Shown piece after piece: positions 15,701-29,406 of a DNA stretch of 64,000 nucleotides (positions are counted from its first letter, which is position 1; every line of letters begins with the position of its first letter). Position numbers and translations under genes: made by a program. The stretch spans positions 3,584,001 through 3,648,000 of the forward strand of contig NZ_CP109171.1 of the NCBI RefSeq assembly GCF_036246005.1, given 5' to 3'. This DNA comes from Streptomyces sp. NBC_01723. GTDB lineage: Bacteria; Actinomycetota; Actinomycetes; Streptomycetales; Streptomycetaceae. The notes beneath the pieces are model-generated. The model was given only the letters and a program-made list of their open reading frames with translations, did not search any database and had not been told where the DNA came from.

Positions 15701-17371
15701 TCACAGCAGGACCTCCGGGATGTCCAGGTGGCGGGCGCGCAGCCATTCGCCGAGCGCCTTGGCCTGCGGGTCGAAGCGGTGCTGGGCGGCGACGCCCTCG
15801 CCGAGGATGCCCTCGACGACGAAGTTGAGGGCGCGCAGGTTGGGCAGCGGGTGCCGGGTGACGGGCAGGTCGCGGGTCTCGGGGAGCAGTTCCCGGAAGC
15901 GGTCGGTGGTCAGTTCGTGCGCGAGCCAGCGCCAGGCGTCGTCGGTGCGCGCCCAGACGCCGACGTTGGCGTCCCCGCCCTTGTCACCGCTGCGGGCGCC
16001 GGCGACGCGGCCGAGGGGGGCGCTGCGGGCGGGACCCGGTGGGAGCGGCGGCGGCAGGGGCGGTTCCGGTACGTCCGTCAGTACGGCGGTGTCCTGGGTG
16101 CCCGGCACGGGGACCCGGCGCCCGTCGTGGAGGACGGCCACGTGATCCACGGTGTTCCGGGGGACGTGGACGGCCTCGAAGACGCCGTAGGGCGCGCCCT
16201 TTCCGGGGGGCGCCAGCACATGGAAGCCGGGGTAGCTGGCGAGGGCCAGTTCGACGGCGGCGCCGCTCAGCGCCCGCCCCACGACCTGCTGGTCGGCGTC
16301 GCGGACGACGAGCCGGAGCAGGGCGCTGGCGCTCTCCTCGGTCGGCGCGTCGGGCCGGTCGGTGCGGACCAGGTCCCAGCGGACGTCGGCGGCCTTGCCG
16401 AGCGCGGGTTCCAGCTGCGTGCGGACCAGCGCGGCCTTGGCCTCGACGTCGAGGCCGGTGAGGACGAAGGCGACCTCGTTGCGGAAGCCGCCGAGGCGGT
16501 TGAGACCGACCTTGAGGGTGGGCGGCGGCGCCTCGCCCCGCACGCCCTCGACGCGGACGCGGTCGGGGCCGTCCCGGGTGAGCCGTACGGTGTCCAGCCG
16601 GGCGGTGACGTCGGGTCCCGCGTACCGGGCGCCGCCCGTCTCGTACAGCAGTTGGGCGGTGACGGTGCCGGTGTCGACGAAGCCGCCGGTGCCGTCGTGC
16701 TTGGTGATGACCGAGGTGCCGTCGGCGTGGATCTCGGCGAGGGGGAAGCCGGGCCGCCGTACGTCGCCGTCCTGGAAGAACGCGTAGTTGCCGCCGGTCG
16801 TCTGCGCCCCGCACTCCAGCAGGTGCCCGGCGACGACCGCGCCCGCGAGCCGGTCGTACTCCGTGGGGGCCCAGCCGAAGTGCGCGGCGGCGGGCCCGGT
16901 GACCAGGGCGGCGTCGGTGACGCGTCCGGTGACGACGACGTCGGCGCCCGCGCGCAGGCACTCCGCGATGCCGAAGCCGCCGAGGTAGGCGTGCGCGGCC
17001 AGGGTCCCCGGGTGGGCGGCGGTGAGGTCGTCGCCCTCGACGTGCGCGACCCGTACGGGGATGCCGAGGCGGCCGGCGAGGGCGCGTACGGCGTCGGCGA
17101 GTCCGGCGGGGTTGAGTCCGCCGGCGTTGCTGACGATCCTGACGCCCCGGTCGTGGGCGATTCCGAGGCACTCCTCCAGTTGCCGCAGGAAGGTGCGGGC
17201 GTACCCGGCGTCCGGGTTCTTGAGCCGGTCGCGGCCCAGGATGAGCATGGTCAGCTCGGCGAGGTAGTCGCCGGTGAGGACGTCGAGGGCGCCGTCGGTG
17301 AGCATCTCGCGCATGGCGTCGAAGCGGTCGCCGTAGAAGCCGGAGGCGTTGCCGACGCGCACCACGCTCAC
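15701..17371 (-). CDS. DUF1446 (AtuA-like) protein
   Basis: A 556-aa protein of the DUF1446/AtuA family. It starts VRVGNASGFYGDRFDAMREML, has the Gly/Asn-rich SNAGGLNPAGL and GRVTDAALVTGPAAAHFGW segments characteristic of the family, and ends in a distinct C-terminal domain with ARSGDKGGDANVGVWAR (about 455-470), usually a separate AtuA C domain. AtuA is the first gene of the acyclic-terpene utilisation cluster in Pseudomonas, and its biochemical role is unresolved. GTG 17371 overlaps the preceding stop by 4 bp (GTGA), so the two are translationally coupled. It supports an Atu-like reading of the operon. Confidence 0.85.
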   Translation of the reverse strand: MSVVRVGNASGFYGDRFDAMREMLTDGALDVLTGDYLAELTMLILGRDRLKNPDAGYARTFLRQLEECLGIAHDRGVRIVSNAGGLNPAGLADAVRALAGRLGIPVRVAHVEGDDLTAAHPGTLAAHAYLGGFGIAECLRAGADVVVTGRVTDAALVTGPAAAHFGWAPTEYDRLAGAVVAGHLLECGAQTTGGNYAFFQDGDVRRPGFPLAEIHADGTSVITKHDGTGGFVDTGTVTAQLLYETGGARYAGPDVTARLDTVRLTRDGPDRVRVEGVRGEAPPPTLKVGLNRLGGFRNEVAFVLTGLDVEAKAALVRTQLEPALGKAADVRWDLVRTDRPDAPTEESASALLRLVVRDADQQVVGRALSGAAVELALASYPGFHVLAPPGKGAPYGVFEAVHVPRNTVDHVAVLHDGRRVPVPGTQDTAVLTDVPEPPLPPPLPPGPARSAPLGRVAGARSGDKGGDANVGVWARTDDAWRWLAHELTTDRFRELLPETRDLPVTRHPLPNLRALNFVVEGILGEGVAAQHRFDPQAKALGEWLRARHLDIPEVLL

Positions 17372-18162
17372 CTGGCCGCCCCCTTGGGCTTCCGCCCGGC
17401 TCCCGGTGGTCCGGCGAAGGCCTGGGCGATGTCCAGCCAGTGGTCGGCGTCCGGGCCTTCTGCGGTGAGGGCGAGGTCGGCGCGGTGGGCGCGCTGGGTG
17501 GCGAGCAGGCAGAAGTCGAGCGCGGGGCCGGTGACGCGCTGCGGGGCGTCCTCGGGGCCGTACGCCCAGAGTTCGCCGCCCGGGCCGGTGAGTTCGACGC
17601 GGAACTGCTCGGCGGGCGGGGTGAGTCCGTGGGCGGCGTAGGCGAAGTCCCGGGCGCGGACGCCGATGCGGGCGACGTGCCTGAGGCGGTCGGTCGGCGG
17701 GCGCACGACGCCGAGCGCGTCCGCGATGTCCAGGCCGTGCGCCCAGGTCTCCATCAGGCGGGCGGTGGCCATGGAGGCGGCGGCCATGGGCGGGCCGTAC
17801 CAGGGGAAGCGGGCGCCGGGTGCGGCGGCGCGCAGTGCCCCGTCGAGGGCGGTCCGGCCCTCCCGCCAGGCGGCCAGCAGCTCGTCCGGATCCTGCCGGG
17901 CGCCCTCCTCGGCACCGTCGTCGACGTACCGGTCGGGCGCGGCGAGGGCCTGCTCCACCAGCCCCCGGAAGCCGTCCTCGTCGGTGACGGCGAGCAGGGC
18001 GGCGCGGTCGGTCCAGGCCAGGTGCGCGACCTGGTGCGCGACCGTCCAGCCGGGCGCGGGGCTGGCGATCCGCCACTCCCCGGGCTCCAACCGGGCCACC
18101 AGCGCGTCGAGTTCCTCACTCTCCTCGCGCAGATCGTCGATCACGGGCGTCGGGTCGGACAC
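17368..18162 (-). CDS. TIGR03084-type putative metal-binding protein (DinB/maleylpyruvate isomerase fold)
   Basis: 264 aa, first gene of the operon. The N-terminal half is a DinB-like four-helix bundle with GWTVAHQVAHLAWTDRAAL (two His near 43 and 47) and a later ETWAHGLDIADALG, a typical three-His metal site. The C-terminal half resembles the wHTH/SCP-like tail of mycothiol-dependent maleylpyruvate isomerases. GTG start with GGGGAG 5 nt upstream. Proteins of this family often precede AtuA genes in actinobacteria. A thiol- or metal-dependent role in the same pathway is inference. Confidence 0.8.
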   Translation of the reverse strand: MSDPTPVIDDLREESEELDALVARLEPGEWRIASPAPGWTVAHQVAHLAWTDRAALLAVTDEDGFRGLVEQALAAPDRYVDDGAEEGARQDPDELLAAWREGRTALDGALRAAAPGARFPWYGPPMAAASMATARLMETWAHGLDIADALGVVRPPTDRLRHVARIGVRARDFAYAAHGLTPPAEQFRVELTGPGGELWAYGPEDAPQRVTGPALDFCLLATQRAHRADLALTAEGPDADHWLDIAQAFAGPPGAGRKPKGAAR

Positions 18163-18233
18163 GATCGCTCCCCTCGGGCACGGTGGTGCGCGGCGCGGTG
18201 TGGGGGGAGCATGGCAGGGGGTTCAGAAACAAT

Positions 18234-18245
18234 CAAGCACGCTTG
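18234..18245. promoter_or_regulatory. CAAGC-AC-GCTTG dyad, candidate TetR operator of the acyl-CoA operon
   Basis: A perfect 5/2/5 inverted repeat, extending imperfectly to AATCAAGCACGCTTGCTGGA, about 70-80 bp upstream of the first operon gene. Read leftward, GATTGT follows the dyad at -10 distance from a plausible start. The position and TetR-like half-site make it the probable target of the operon's own TetR regulator. Confidence 0.5.
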
Positions 18246-18308
18246 CTGGATTTCTGTCGGACGGCAGTCCGTGGCGGCGCGATCGCTCGACGACCCCGTA
18301 CCGGCCCG

Positions 18309-18568
18309 TCAGGAGAGGGGGTCGGGGGCTACTTGCCAGATGGTGACGAGCTTCGAGCGTGGTGTGACCATGTAGACGAAGAAGCCTCCACCGACGAACG
18401 CGTGCTCGGCCCCTCGTCCGCGCCCTGGAAGGCGGGTCCGTGCAGGTGGAGCGCTTCCGCGGCTCGGACGAGTTCGTCGGCCTTCTTCTCAACCGCCGAG
18501 AGGAACTCCGCCGGGGCCCCTGCCGCCACGGTCTCCTCGTCGGGCACGTACTCCCACCGCCAGGTCAC
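18309..18568 (-). pseudogene. RelE/ParE-like toxin gene disrupted by a -1 frameshift
   Basis: The gene starts at GTG 18568, overlapping the DUF6247 stop by 4 bp (GTGA). It reads TWRWEYVPDEETVAAGAPAE ... HLHGPAFQGADEGPST, after which the frame degenerates (RSSVEASSSTWSHH...) to a stop at 18329. The other frame continues with a coherent end, AFVGGGFFVYMVTPRSKL then VTIWQVAPDPLS, stopping at 18309. The total length is 260 nt, one short of a multiple of three, so one base appears missing near 18402. Restored, it would be an 86-aa RelE-fold-like toxin. Real mutation and assembly error cannot be told apart here. Confidence 0.65.
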
Positions 18569-18927
18569 TCCGCGCGCACCGCTTCGGCCGCCTCGCGGTA
18601 CAGAGTGCTTGCCGTGATCAGATGCGCCCGGGCCTCGTCCGGCGTGGGCGCGACCCGGGCGAGGTACTCGGCGCGGTGATATGCCTTGGCCACGGCCGGA
18701 TGACGCTCGATCTCGATCAGGGCGGCCCAGTGCCAGAGGTATGCGTGGACCGGCTTGAGGGAACCGCCGTCCACGGCGTCCGCCAGCGCCTGGTCCTTCG
18801 CACGGTCGTAGGCCGTCAGCAGTTCGGGGGCCACGACCGCGTAAGCGGCCCGCAGGGCGCCCGGTGTGCGCTCCGGGCGTGGAATCAGTGGTCGGTCGCC
18901 GATGGCCTCGGCGTGCTGGAGACCCAT
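18565..18927 (-). CDS. DUF6247-like protein, probable antitoxin partner
   Basis: A 120-aa, mostly helical protein without recognisable catalytic motifs. The central segment LLTAYDRAKDQALADAVDGG and HYLWHWAAL-like helix resemble the DUF6247 family that commonly precedes small RelE-like proteins in Streptomyces. ATG with GAAGGA 9 nt upstream. The 4-bp overlap with the downstream RelE-like gene is the usual antitoxin-toxin arrangement. The antitoxin role is inferred from order and size only. Confidence 0.6.
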   Translation of the reverse strand: MGLQHAEAIGDRPLIPRPERTPGALRAAYAVVAPELLTAYDRAKDQALADAVDGGSLKPVHAYLWHWAALIEIERHPAVAKAYHRAEYLARVAPTPDEARAHLITASTLYREAAEAVRAE

Positions 18928-19073
18928 GCTGCCGCTTCCTTCGTGTCCCCGGCGGACGGACCGGACGGACGCCGGACCCGGGGTGCCGGGTGCGGGGTGG
19001 TACGGGGCACGAGCCCGACTCTAGTCCCACCCGCACCACGTCGCGGCACGGTCGGGAAACCCGCGCCCGCCCT

Positions 19074-20054
19074 CTACTGGCCGTCGGCCCCCGGCCCCGG
19101 CAACTGCCGCTTCGCGCGGCTCCCCCGGCCCACCTGGGTCCGCACCGCGCCCATGCTGGCCGCGATCACCAGGGCGATGGCCGCGGACTGGGTGGCGGAG
19201 AGAGCCTGGTCGAGGATGAGGAAGCCGGCCGTGGCGGCGATGGCGGGTTCCAGGCTCATCAGGATGGCGAAGGTGGGGGCGGGCAGGCGGCGCAGGGCGA
19301 GGAGTTCGAGGGTGTAGGGGAGGACGGAGGAGAGCAGGGCGACCCCGGCGCCCAGCGCGATCGTGGCCGGGTCCAGGAGCTTGCCGCCCGACTCGGCGAT
19401 GCCCAGCGGCAGGAACAGCAGCGCGCCGACCGCCATCGCGAGCGCCAGCCCGTCGGCCTGCGGGAAGCGGCGCCCGGTGCGTGCGCTGAAGACGATGTAC
19501 GCCGCCCACATCACGCCCGCCCCGAGCGCGAAGGCGGCACCGGCCGGGTCGAGGCCCTCGAAGCCGCCGCCGCCGAGCAGGAAGACGCCGGCCAGGGCGA
19601 GCGCAGCCCAGACCAGGTTGACCGCGCGGCGGGAGGCGACGACGGACAGGGCGAGCGGGCCGAGGACCTCCAGGGTGACGGCGGGGCCGAGGGGGATGCG
19701 GTCGACGGCCTGGTAGAAGAGGCCGTTCATGCCGGCCATGGCGATGCCGAAGACGACGACCGTGCCCCAGTCGGCGCGGGAGTGCCCGCGCAGCCGGGGC
19801 CGGCAGATCAGCAGCAGTACGACGGCGGCGACGGCCAGCCGCAGGGTCACCACGCCGAGCGCCCCCGCCCGGGGCATCAGGGTCACCGCGAGCGCTGCCC
19901 CGAACTGCACGGAGAGGCCGCCGGCGAGGACCAGGCCGACCGGGCCGAGGGAACCCCGTCGCCCGCCCGGCACGGACTGATGGCCGGTGGCGGGCGCCGC
20001 CTCCGCGCCGGCCACGGGGGCGGCGGCGGGGGACGGGGTGCTGGGGGTGCTCAC
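19074..20054 (-). CDS. EamA/RhtA-type drug/metabolite exporter
   Basis: A 326-aa integral membrane protein with about ten hydrophobic helices in two EamA repeats, the second containing LPYTLELLALRRLPAPTFAILMSLEPAIAA, a pattern typical of RhtA-like threonine/homoserine exporters. A Pro/Ala-rich cytosolic N-terminus of about 40 residues precedes the first helix. GTG 20054 has CGGAG 5 nt upstream; the longer frame to 20174 lacks a ribosome site. The substrate is probably a small amine or amino acid by family, but not demonstrable. Confidence 0.85.
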   Translation of the reverse strand: MSTPSTPSPAAAPVAGAEAAPATGHQSVPGGRRGSLGPVGLVLAGGLSVQFGAALAVTLMPRAGALGVVTLRLAVAAVVLLLICRPRLRGHSRADWGTVVVFGIAMAGMNGLFYQAVDRIPLGPAVTLEVLGPLALSVVASRRAVNLVWAALALAGVFLLGGGGFEGLDPAGAAFALGAGVMWAAYIVFSARTGRRFPQADGLALAMAVGALLFLPLGIAESGGKLLDPATIALGAGVALLSSVLPYTLELLALRRLPAPTFAILMSLEPAIAATAGFLILDQALSATQSAAIALVIAASMGAVRTQVGRGSRAKRQLPGPGADGQ

Positions 20055-20269
20055 GGTGGCTCCGGGTAGTCGGCAGTAGGTCCGGGGAGGAGGCTGGACA
20101 CGAGATGGTGCATCACACTGTACGTCACGGTGCACAGCAATGGACCACGTCAGGCGCATGACCCCGCCACGCAACTGTCGCGAGCGGGGAGGGTCGCTGT
20201 CAACGGACTTCCGGCATGTGGGCGGACTCGCCCGAAGGACCGTGTCGGCGAGGAGGTAGCGTCCGCACC

Positions 20270-20722
20270 GTGAGACGACTCGTTGCCCGCCTCTGGCGCC
20301 TGCTGCGCCCCGTTCAGAGCCGTGTGATGTGGCTCCTGCACACCAAGTACGTCGTCGGCGTGACCGGCGTCGTGCGCGACGACGAGGGTCGGGTCCTGCT
20401 GCTGAAGCACCGGATGTGGCCGCCGGGCCGCCAGTGGGGTCTGCCGAGCGGCTTCGCGCGCAAGGGCGAGGACTTCCGGGAGACGGTCGTCCGCGAGGTG
20501 AAGGAGGAGACCGCCCTCGACGTGGAGGTGGGCCGCCTGGTCATGCTCAACAGCGGCCTGCGCACCCGGCTCGAAGTGGCCTACGAGGCCCGGCTGCTGG
20601 GCGGCGAACTCCGCATCGACCCCTTCGAGATCCTGGAGGCCCGCTGGTGCCGCCCCGACGAGCTGCCCGAGGACAGCCAGCCGGTGTGCGGTCCGCTGGT
20701 GCGGGGCGAGACGGCGCCCTGA
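20270..20722 (+). CDS. Nudix hydrolase
   Basis: A 150-aa protein with the Nudix box G-x5-E-x7-REVKEE-TA starting at GFARKGEDFRETVVREV (about residues 63-85), which binds the Mg-diphosphate substrate. The strongly basic N-terminus RRLVARLWRLLRP is unusual and may contact nucleic acid or membrane. It hydrolyses some nucleoside diphosphate-X compound; the specificity is not visible. GTG 20270 is the only start near AGGAGG, though that site is 13 nt away, longer than ideal. An in-frame ATG at 20216 has no ribosome site. Confidence 0.85.
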   Translation: MRRLVARLWRLLRPVQSRVMWLLHTKYVVGVTGVVRDDEGRVLLLKHRMWPPGRQWGLPSGFARKGEDFRETVVREVKEETALDVEVGRLVMLNSGLRTRLEVAYEARLLGGELRIDPFEILEARWCRPDELPEDSQPVCGPLVRGETAP

Positions 20723-20820
20723 GGAATCTCGCGGGCGGTGTCGAAAGCGGGGGCTCCCGATCGACGCACGGGTGAAGGCAGTACACCCCACGACCCGCCC
20801 CCGACCCGAGGAGCGCCCCC

Positions 20821-21438
20821 ATGACCGTCACCGCGGACTTCGCCATCACCCTCGACGGCTACGTCGCCGGCCCGAACGTCTCCCGCGACAACCCCGGGGG
20901 CGACGGCGCCGAGCGCATCTTCGACTGGATCCACACCCTGGCGAGCTGGCGGGAGCGCCAGGGCCTGACCGGCGGGGACGAGAACCGCGACTCCGAGCTG
21001 GTCCGCGAGTGGTTCGACGCCACCGGGGCGGTGGTGATGGGCCGCACGATGTACGACCTGGGCGAGGAGTTCTGGGGCGACAACCCGCCCTTCCGCACCC
21101 CGGTCTTCGTCCTCACCCACCGCCCCCGCCCCACCCTGGTGAAGGAGGGCGGCACCACCTTCCACTTCGTCACCGAGGGCTTCCGCAGCGCCCTGGAGCG
21201 GGCCGAGGCCGCCGCCGGCGACCGGAACGTCGACATCGCGGGCGGCGCGGACACCGTGCGGCAGTACCTCGCGGCGGGGCTCGTCGAGGAGCTCCAGCTG
21301 CACGTGGTGCCCGTCCTCCTCGGCGGCGGGCTGCGGCTCTTCGAGGGGCTGGGCGACGCGGGGCGGCGCGACCTCGAACAGGTCGGGGCGGTCGAGACGC
21401 CCCTGGCGGCGCACCTGAAGTACCGCTTCGTGAAGTGA
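20821..21438 (+). CDS. RibD C-terminal / dihydrofolate reductase family protein
   Basis: A 205-aa protein of the DHFR-like RibD_C fold: an N-terminal strand TADFAITLDGYVAGPN, VVMGRTMYDLGEEFW, VFVLTHRPRP, DIAGGADTVRQYLAAGLVEELQLHVVPVLLGGGLRLF. This pattern is that of YwjB/YyaP-like stand-alone reductases, NAD(P)H-dependent by inference, with unknown substrate. GAGGAG precedes the ATG. It stands alone between the Nudix gene and a convergent DinB gene. Confidence 0.85.
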   Translation: MTVTADFAITLDGYVAGPNVSRDNPGGDGAERIFDWIHTLASWRERQGLTGGDENRDSELVREWFDATGAVVMGRTMYDLGEEFWGDNPPFRTPVFVLTHRPRPTLVKEGGTTFHFVTEGFRSALERAEAAAGDRNVDIAGGADTVRQYLAAGLVEELQLHVVPVLLGGGLRLFEGLGDAGRRDLEQVGAVETPLAAHLKYRFVK

Positions 21439-21458
21439 CGTGCGGGAAGATCCGCAGG

Positions 21459-22019
21459 TCAGCCCATGCTCTTGGCGCCGTCCAGGGACTCGCGGATGAT
21501 GTCGGCGTGGCCGGCGTGCTGGGCGGTCTCGGCGATGACGTGCATCAGCACGCGGCGGGCCGACCAGTGCGCGTCGGCCTCGAACCAGGGGGCCTTCGGC
21601 AGTGGCTGTGTGGCCCCCAGGTCGGGCAGGGCGGCGACCAGCTCGTCGGTCCTGCGGGCGGTCTCGGCGTAGTCGGCCAGCACACCGGCCAGCGTGTCGC
21701 CGGGCAGCATCCGGAACTCGTCGGCCCGCTGGGCCCAGTCGGCCTCGGTCATGGCCGTGAAGTCCCCCATCGCGGACGGGCCTTCCAGGATGAAGTCCGC
21801 CCAGCCCCTCTCCACCGAGGTCACGTGCTTGATCAGACCGCCGAGGCACAGCTCACTGGCGGTGGGCCGCAGGCCGGCCTGCTCATCGGTGAGGTCACGG
21901 GTGGTGAAGCGCAGGAAATGCCGGTGCTTGGCCAGCATCTCCAGCAGGTCGGCGCGCTCGCCGGTGGCGGCCGCGTCGCGGGTGGTCGGGGCGCCGGTGA
22001 GGGTCTCTTCGAAGGGCAT
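21459..22019 (-). CDS. DinB family protein (DUF664-like)
   Basis: A 186-aa four-helix-bundle DinB-like protein. Metal-ligand type His residues occur in GGLIKHVTSVERGWADF (about 65) and in the C-terminal HVIAETAQHAGHADIIRE. Such proteins include thiol transferases using bacillithiol or mycothiol, and in Streptomyces mycothiol would be the partner. No specific substrate can be given. It converges on the RibD-like gene. Confidence 0.85.
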   Translation of the reverse strand: MPFEETLTGAPTTRDAAATGERADLLEMLAKHRHFLRFTTRDLTDEQAGLRPTASELCLGGLIKHVTSVERGWADFILEGPSAMGDFTAMTEADWAQRADEFRMLPGDTLAGVLADYAETARRTDELVAALPDLGATQPLPKAPWFEADAHWSARRVLMHVIAETAQHAGHADIIRESLDGAKSMG

Positions 22020-22098
22020 GGTCCATCTCCGTCTTCCGGTGTTCCTGCTCCGTCGGTGAGACCACGCTACGGGGGATGTAGGTCGGATCAGGTCCTAG

Positions 22099-27924
<5,826 letters not shown>

Positions 27925-27949
27925 CGGCTTCTCCGGCACGTACGACGAC

Positions 27950-27986
27950 GGAGGGCGCCCGGCGGATCAACCGCCGGGCGCCCTCC
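27950..27986. terminator. terminator between serC and the truncated nuclease-like gene
   Basis: A perfect 16-bp stem, GGAGGGCGCCCGGCGG / CCGCCGGGCGCCCTCC, with a 5-nt loop ATCAA. It stands between two convergent genes and can stop transcripts from both sides. It is one of the clearest terminators in the window. Confidence 0.85.
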
Positions 27987-28006
27987 GCGCATCCGTACGC
28001 TCCGCT

Positions 28007-28768
28007 CTACCCCTCGCCGAACAACTCCTCGGCGTGTGCCGCGCTCAGGGAGCGGTCGAGCCAGGTGCCCAGCACGTCGAGGTCGGTGCAGTCGGTGACC
28101 CGCTCCCGGACGGAGTCGGAAACCTCGATACCCCGCACTTCGAGGATGTGCAGGATGTCCTCGGCCTTGCCCTCAGCCTTGCCCTCGCTCTGACCCTTGG
28201 CTCGGCCTTCGAGCCAGGACTCCTCGACGATCGTGTTGCTGCCCGGAAAGTTCGGGGTGTAAGTGGCCATCAGATGCCTCCAGTAGTCACGACCCGGGCC
28301 CTCACCCAGCCCGATTTCGACGATCTCCGCCCAGTCCACACGGTCCACGTCCCCGCCCTCGTCCGTCCCGCTGCTGCCCGTGGACCCGGACTTTTCGGCG
28401 TCGTCCGCCACTCCTGACGCCAGCGCGTCCAGTATGGCAGTCAGCCCCGGATCCCTGGCGTACGCGAGCGCGGAGAAGACGGCGACTCCAAGGTCCCGGG
28501 CCGCCTCGTCCGCCTCGGTGATCACGGGAAGGGTGCCCGGCCCCAGGACCAGCGGGAAGACGACCATGCTCGTGTGGAAGCCGCGACCGACACGGATCGG
28601 TTCCGCCGCCCACGACGCGGTCGCCTTGTCCTTGCAGACCACCAGAAGGAAGGGCGGCAACCGGTACTTGGCGTAGAGGTGCGCCAAGTAGTACGTCCAG
28701 CTGTTGTGCTTGTCCGGATCCGGCTTGCCCTGCGACTCGACGGCGAGCACGAAGCCGCCCTCCTAGTG
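28007..28768 (-). pseudogene. 5'-truncated Rpn/transposase-like nuclease remnant
   Basis: The open part encodes EGGFVLAVESQGKPDPDKHN, then SWTYYLAHLYAKYRLP and an acidic middle, ending in a repetitive coil (AKGQSEGKAEGKAEDILHIL). This matches the middle and end of a family of PD-(D/E)xK-like proteins with a YhgA/Rpn-like coil that is frequent in Streptomyces. Full-length members have about 70 more N-terminal residues, including the first catalytic Asp. Here the frame is closed by TAG just before EGG, and the upstream DNA belongs to the acetyltransferase promoter. GTG 28750 could start a shortened product. Probably a decaying fragment. Confidence 0.6.
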
Positions 28769-28803
28769 AAATTGCCGCGCACCGAACCGCGAGAAGGCCC
28801 AGG

Positions 28804-29385
28804 ATGGCGGGCATGGCCCTGACGACTCCCGTGCTGCACACCGCCCGCCTGCGCCTGCGGCCCTTCGCCGCCGACGACGCGGACGCCCTCTTCGCACTGC
28901 ACAGCAACACCCGCGTGATGCGTTTTTGGGACTCCCCACCGTGGACCGACCGGGCGCGCGGTGAGCTGTTCGTCGCGCGGTCCGGAAGGATGGCGGAGGA
29001 AGGTACCGGCGCGCGGGTGGCGATCGAGCGCTCCGCCGACGGGGCCTTCGTCGGCTGGTGCTTCCTGGGCGAACGGAACGCGGACTTCCGCAGCGCGTCG
29101 ATGGGTTACTGCCTCGAAGAGGCGATGTGGGGCCACGGCTACGCGACGGAGGCCGCGCACGCCCTGCTGCGGTGGGGCTTCGACACACTCGACCTGAACC
29201 GGGTCCAGGCCGAGGCCGACACGCGCAACGCGGCATCGGCCCGGGTCCTGGAGAAGATCGGCTTCGTACGGGAGGGGACGCTGCGCGAGGACTGCGTCGT
29301 GAACGGCGACGTGTCCGACACGTGGGTGTACGGACTGCTCCGGCGCGAATGGCGGTCGGCGCCCGCACCCGTCCCCTCCCGCTGA
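28804..29385 (+). CDS. GNAT N-acetyltransferase (RimJ-like)
   Basis: A 193-aa Acetyltransf_3 protein. The start TARLRLRPFAADDADALFAL, the acetyl-CoA loop LEEAMWGHGYATEAAHALLRW and the end TRNAASARVLEKIGFVREGTLRED are typical of RimJ/RimL-type enzymes that acetylate ribosomal protein N-termini, or small amines and antibiotics. ATG 28804 follows GAGAAGG; ATG 28813 is nearly as good. It begins close to the broken end of the nuclease-like fragment. Confidence 0.9.
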   Translation: MAGMALTTPVLHTARLRLRPFAADDADALFALHSNTRVMRFWDSPPWTDRARGELFVARSGRMAEEGTGARVAIERSADGAFVGWCFLGERNADFRSASMGYCLEEAMWGHGYATEAAHALLRWGFDTLDLNRVQAEADTRNAASARVLEKIGFVREGTLREDCVVNGDVSDTWVYGLLRREWRSAPAPVPSR

Positions 29386-29406
29386 GGGACCGCACCCCGC
29401 CGGTGC

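Noticed and set aside
15125..17641. 838-codon rightward frame opposite the AtuA-like and carboxyltransferase genes
   Set aside because: Low-complexity shadow of well-supported leftward genes; no ribosome site or family.
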